Shown here in pieces: positions 5,540-7,285 of a stretch of DNA of 7,285 nucleotides. Position 1 is the first letter of the stretch, and each line of letters begins with the position of its first letter. A program made the position numbers and the translations under genes. The notes beneath the pieces are model-generated. The model had not been told where the DNA came from. It worked only from the letters and a program-made list of their open reading frames with translations, and made no database searches. The DNA comes from Pseudobdellovibrionaceae bacterium (GTDB lineage: Bacteria; Bdellovibrionota; Bdellovibrionia; Bdellovibrionales; JAMPXM01). The DNA is taken from positions 1 through 7,285 of the forward strand of contig JAEUWE010000442.1 of the NCBI GenBank assembly GCA_016791465.1. The letters run 5' to 3'.

Positions 5540-6104
5540 TTGCGCTCAGCAGATCGGACTTGCAGATCCAGGTGATGCCCTCTGCGCAGAGCTCCGATCG
5601 CTCGCTGGTTTGAAGCTCCGCTTTGGCCTCAAGTTGCGCCCTGACCCGCTTCCAATCTTTCATTTTGCTATGGGATAGCTCATCGAGTTTTGCAGCCTCA
5701 AGAACTCTTAAGCCTACACCGCACGTACAGTCGGCCGCACAACTCTCTTCATTGATCGGCAGACGATAGTTCTTCGGATTTGCGAGCAGCTTCTTGGCCT
5801 CCTCCGCCGCGCGACGATCGATCCAAGGGCGTAGCTCTTGAAGCCCCCGCTCTGCAACTTCGCCCGGGATGTGACAACCCGGAATTGCCTGATCGGTCGA
5901 ACCCTGCCAAGTGTCAACAGAGCGATCAAACGCCACCCGCAGCGCGAGCGCAGCCGCTTCAAGCTCCCCAAGTGAGAGCTTGCTCGCCGCTGCATCGATC
6001 GACGTCGACGGAATGTCGGCCTCCTTCTTCTTGGTGGCGCCACTGCAAGCTGTTAGAGCAGCGATCATCGACAACAAGAGGAGGATGGAAAAAGAATGTT
6101 TCAC
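5520..6104 (-). CDS. Cysteine-rich lipoprotein of unknown function
   Basis: I do not recognise this 194-residue protein. It opens with a lipoprotein signal: KH, a hydrophobic core SILLLLSMIAA, then the lipobox LTAC (17-20), so C20 should be acylated. The following residue is Ser, not Asp, which favours sorting to the outer membrane in Gram-negative cells. A short low-complexity linker (GATKKKEAD) leads to a mostly helical, charged body. The mature protein has six further cysteines (77, 122, 126, 128, 173, 181), including CAADCTC at 122-128. The even number and the periplasmic location suggest disulfides, though metal binding cannot be excluded. The start is GTG at 6104, overlapping the deacetylase stop as GTGA, with only a modest AGG upstream. 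This implies co-translation with the deacetylase and perhaps a shared envelope role. The 3' end overlaps the MNT gene head-on. Confidence 0.75.
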   Translation of the reverse strand: MKHSFSILLLLSMIAALTACSGATKKKEADIPSTSIDAAASKLSLGELEAAALALRVAFDRSVDTWQGSTDQAIPGCHIPGEVAERGLQELRPWIDRRAAEEAKKLLANPKNYRLPINEESCAADCTCGVGLRVLEAAKLDELSHSKMKDWKRVRAQLEAKAELQTSERSELCAEGITWICKSDLLSAIKASAP

Positions 6105-7285
6105 GGCCTAACCCCATTCAAAACATCAAGTGCCTCACCGAGCGTAACAACGCGAGACTTCTGAGCGATAAGCTCATCCATCACCCGTGGGCTCGCGGCG
6201 ACTGTCTGATTGTGAATGTCGTGGAAAAGAATAATGCCGCGGCCCTGTGCACGCACCTGCTTCATCGTTCGGGCATAGAGCGTATCGGGATTTCGGTCCT
6301 GCCAATCGAGAGTATCGACATTCCAATAGACATGAACAAGGCCCGCCTGTTCAAGACGCGATCGAATCTCCGGCACCTTGACGCCCGAACCGTAAGGCAA
6401 ACGGAAGAACCGAATTTTCTGCCCGTAGATCGCTTCAAGCGAATTGGTCGACCCAAAGATCTCCTTGTCGAGCTGACTGGATGAAACTTTGGTGAGTTGG
6501 GCGTGCGTTGCCGAATGATTGGCCAGCTCATGTCCCTCCTGCTTGGCGCGCGCGATGCTGTTGCCGGCATAGGCCGGAGCATTTTTTGACAGCCAGAAGA
6601 ACGTCGCCTTGAGACCGCGTTTTTTTAGAGCGTCGAGGATCGATGCTGTTTGCTGGGCCGGTCCATCGTCATATGTTATCGCCCACATATTTGCTGGAAA
6701 CTCACGTCCAATGAGATTGCCGTTTGGCCCCGTCGACGGACCGTACTTCGCCGCTGCCGGACGTCGCTTTTTAGCGTCTCCGTCTTTTTTTACTGTCTCT
6801 GTCGACTCCGACCAACCAGCTCGAATATCTTTTGCTAGCGCCTCTACATCCGCCAAAAGCGTCGCGCTATTTTTAATTGCGCGAGCATTGGCCATCGCAT
6901 TCATGCGCTGATTGGCCCGGCGGAAACTGGATTCCTCTTCAAAAGAAGGGAAAATCAATTTCGAGAGCGCGCTCTGCATCCGATCACTCATATTGTTCGT
7001 TGTCGGTGGAGCCGGCGCGACGAGCGGCTGAACCTGCGTCATCGACGCCAAAGCGTGTTCCGCCAATCGAGCAAGCGAAGGCGCCTCGCCCATTCGACGA
7101 CGATTGTTCAAACTCGAAATCACTCGTCTCTCAACACTGCTCGCGACCTTCTCGGACACTTCACCCAAAAGTTCGGCGACATGGTCTTGTCTCTGTTCAC
7201 GAAGAATGCGCGCGGCCCAGAGCTTCGCGTAAGCATCGCTTTCTTGAAGAGGCGAAGACGGATCGTAACTCGCATCAAACTCAAC
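6101..7285 (-). CDS. Polysaccharide deacetylase (NodB homology domain) with long N-terminal extension, 5' end outside window
   Basis: The reading frame is open from the right edge; 394 codons are visible. The C-terminal half is a carbohydrate esterase family 4 domain with all five NodB motifs: TYDDG (codons at 6676-6662), HSATH (6517-6503), RLPYG (about 6400-6386), a motif-4 block NVDTLDW (about 6319-6299) and ILFHDIH (about 6232-6212). The Asp and the two His metal ligands, with the second Asp, are present, so it should be an active N- or O-deacetylase on a polymer such as peptidoglycan or an exopolysaccharide. Upstream of the domain lie at least 200 residues that I cannot assign: helical, Ala/Arg/Met-rich, with a proline patch (APAPP) and a basic linker (KKDGDAKKRRPAAAK). 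A TTG at 7168 could start a shorter form, but 39 further codons of ordinary coding sequence lie before it, so the true start is beyond the window. It overlaps the downstream lipoprotein gene by 4 bp. Confidence 0.88.
   Translation of the reverse strand, partial: VEFDASYDPSSPLQESDAYAKLWAARILREQRQDHVAELLGEVSEKVASSVERRVISSLNNRRRMGEAPSLARLAEHALASMTQVQPLVAPAPPTTNNMSDRMQSALSKLIFPSFEEESSFRRANQRMNAMANARAIKNSATLLADVEALAKDIRAGWSESTETVKKDGDAKKRRPAAAKYGPSTGPNGNLIGREFPANMWAITYDDGPAQQTASILDALKKRGLKATFFWLSKNAPAYAGNSIARAKQEGHELANHSATHAQLTKVSSSQLDKEIFGSTNSLEAIYGQKIRFFRLPYGSGVKVPEIRSRLEQAGLVHVYWNVDTLDWQDRNPDTLYARTMKQVRAQGRGIILFHDIHNQTVAASPRVMDELIAQKSRVVTLGEALDVLNGVRP

Noticed and set aside
5780..6484. A 234-codon open frame on the plus strand
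   Set aside because: It crosses the junction of the lipoprotein and deacetylase genes on the opposite strand; its product is Arg/Pro/Ser-rich with no domain.
6101..7168. Taking the TTG at 7168 as the deacetylase start
   Set aside because: The same frame runs on without a stop to the window edge through 39 plausible codons, and the TTG has no good ribosome-binding site.
1..7285. Search for tRNA, rRNA, CRISPR repeats, insertion sequences and rho-independent terminators
   Set aside because: No cloverleaf, no regularly spaced repeats, no transposase or terminal inverted repeats, and no GC hairpin followed by a T run was seen by eye on either strand.

Overview
The window looks like chromosomal DNA of a Gram-negative bacterium. 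It carries an O-antigen/LPS-type nucleotide-sugar operon, a lipoprotein with a classical lipobox and a NodB-type polysaccharide deacetylase. The sequence does not fix the taxon. Codon use appears moderately GC-rich and even across the window. There is no rRNA, tRNA, insertion sequence or CRISPR array.

Left block, 1-4743, all on the minus strand. One tightly packed operon reads right to left: (i) a two-domain mannose-1-phosphate guanylyltransferase/mannose-6-phosphate isomerase, 4743-3295; (ii) the N-terminal half of a split transketolase, 3308-2511; (iii) its C-terminal half, 2518-1607; (iv) an RfbH/DdhC-type CDP-4-keto-6-deoxyglucose 3-dehydrase with its catalytic His and [2Fe-2S] cysteines, 1603-308; and (v) the start of an extended SDR (NAD-dependent epimerase/dehydratase/reductase) that runs off the left edge, 311-1. 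Junctions are a 14-bp overlap, an 8-bp overlap, a 3-bp gap and a 4-bp GTGA overlap, and three internal starts have a good Shine-Dalgarno. Read together, the genes suggest synthesis of GDP-mannose plus a CDP-linked 3,6-dideoxy sugar. The dedicated split transketolase suggests that a two-carbon ketol unit is added to the 4-keto-3,6-dideoxy intermediate, and that the SDR reduces a keto group, giving a branched-chain (yersiniose-like) sugar. The branching step is an inference.

Middle block, 4744-5539. A ~100-bp divergent intergenic region is followed on the plus strand by a two-gene HEPN/MNT module. It encodes an HI0074/HepT-like protein with an RX4HXY motif and a minimal nucleotidyltransferase with GSX10DXD, joined by an ATGA overlap. 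This is the signature of the HepT-MntA (type VII) toxin-antitoxin family.

Right block, 5520-7285, minus strand. A polysaccharide deacetylase with a long N-terminal extension (its start lies beyond the right edge) is followed, through a GTGA overlap, by an unrecognised cysteine-rich lipoprotein. The lipoprotein gene converges on the MNT gene and overlaps it by 20 bp, with no terminator between them.
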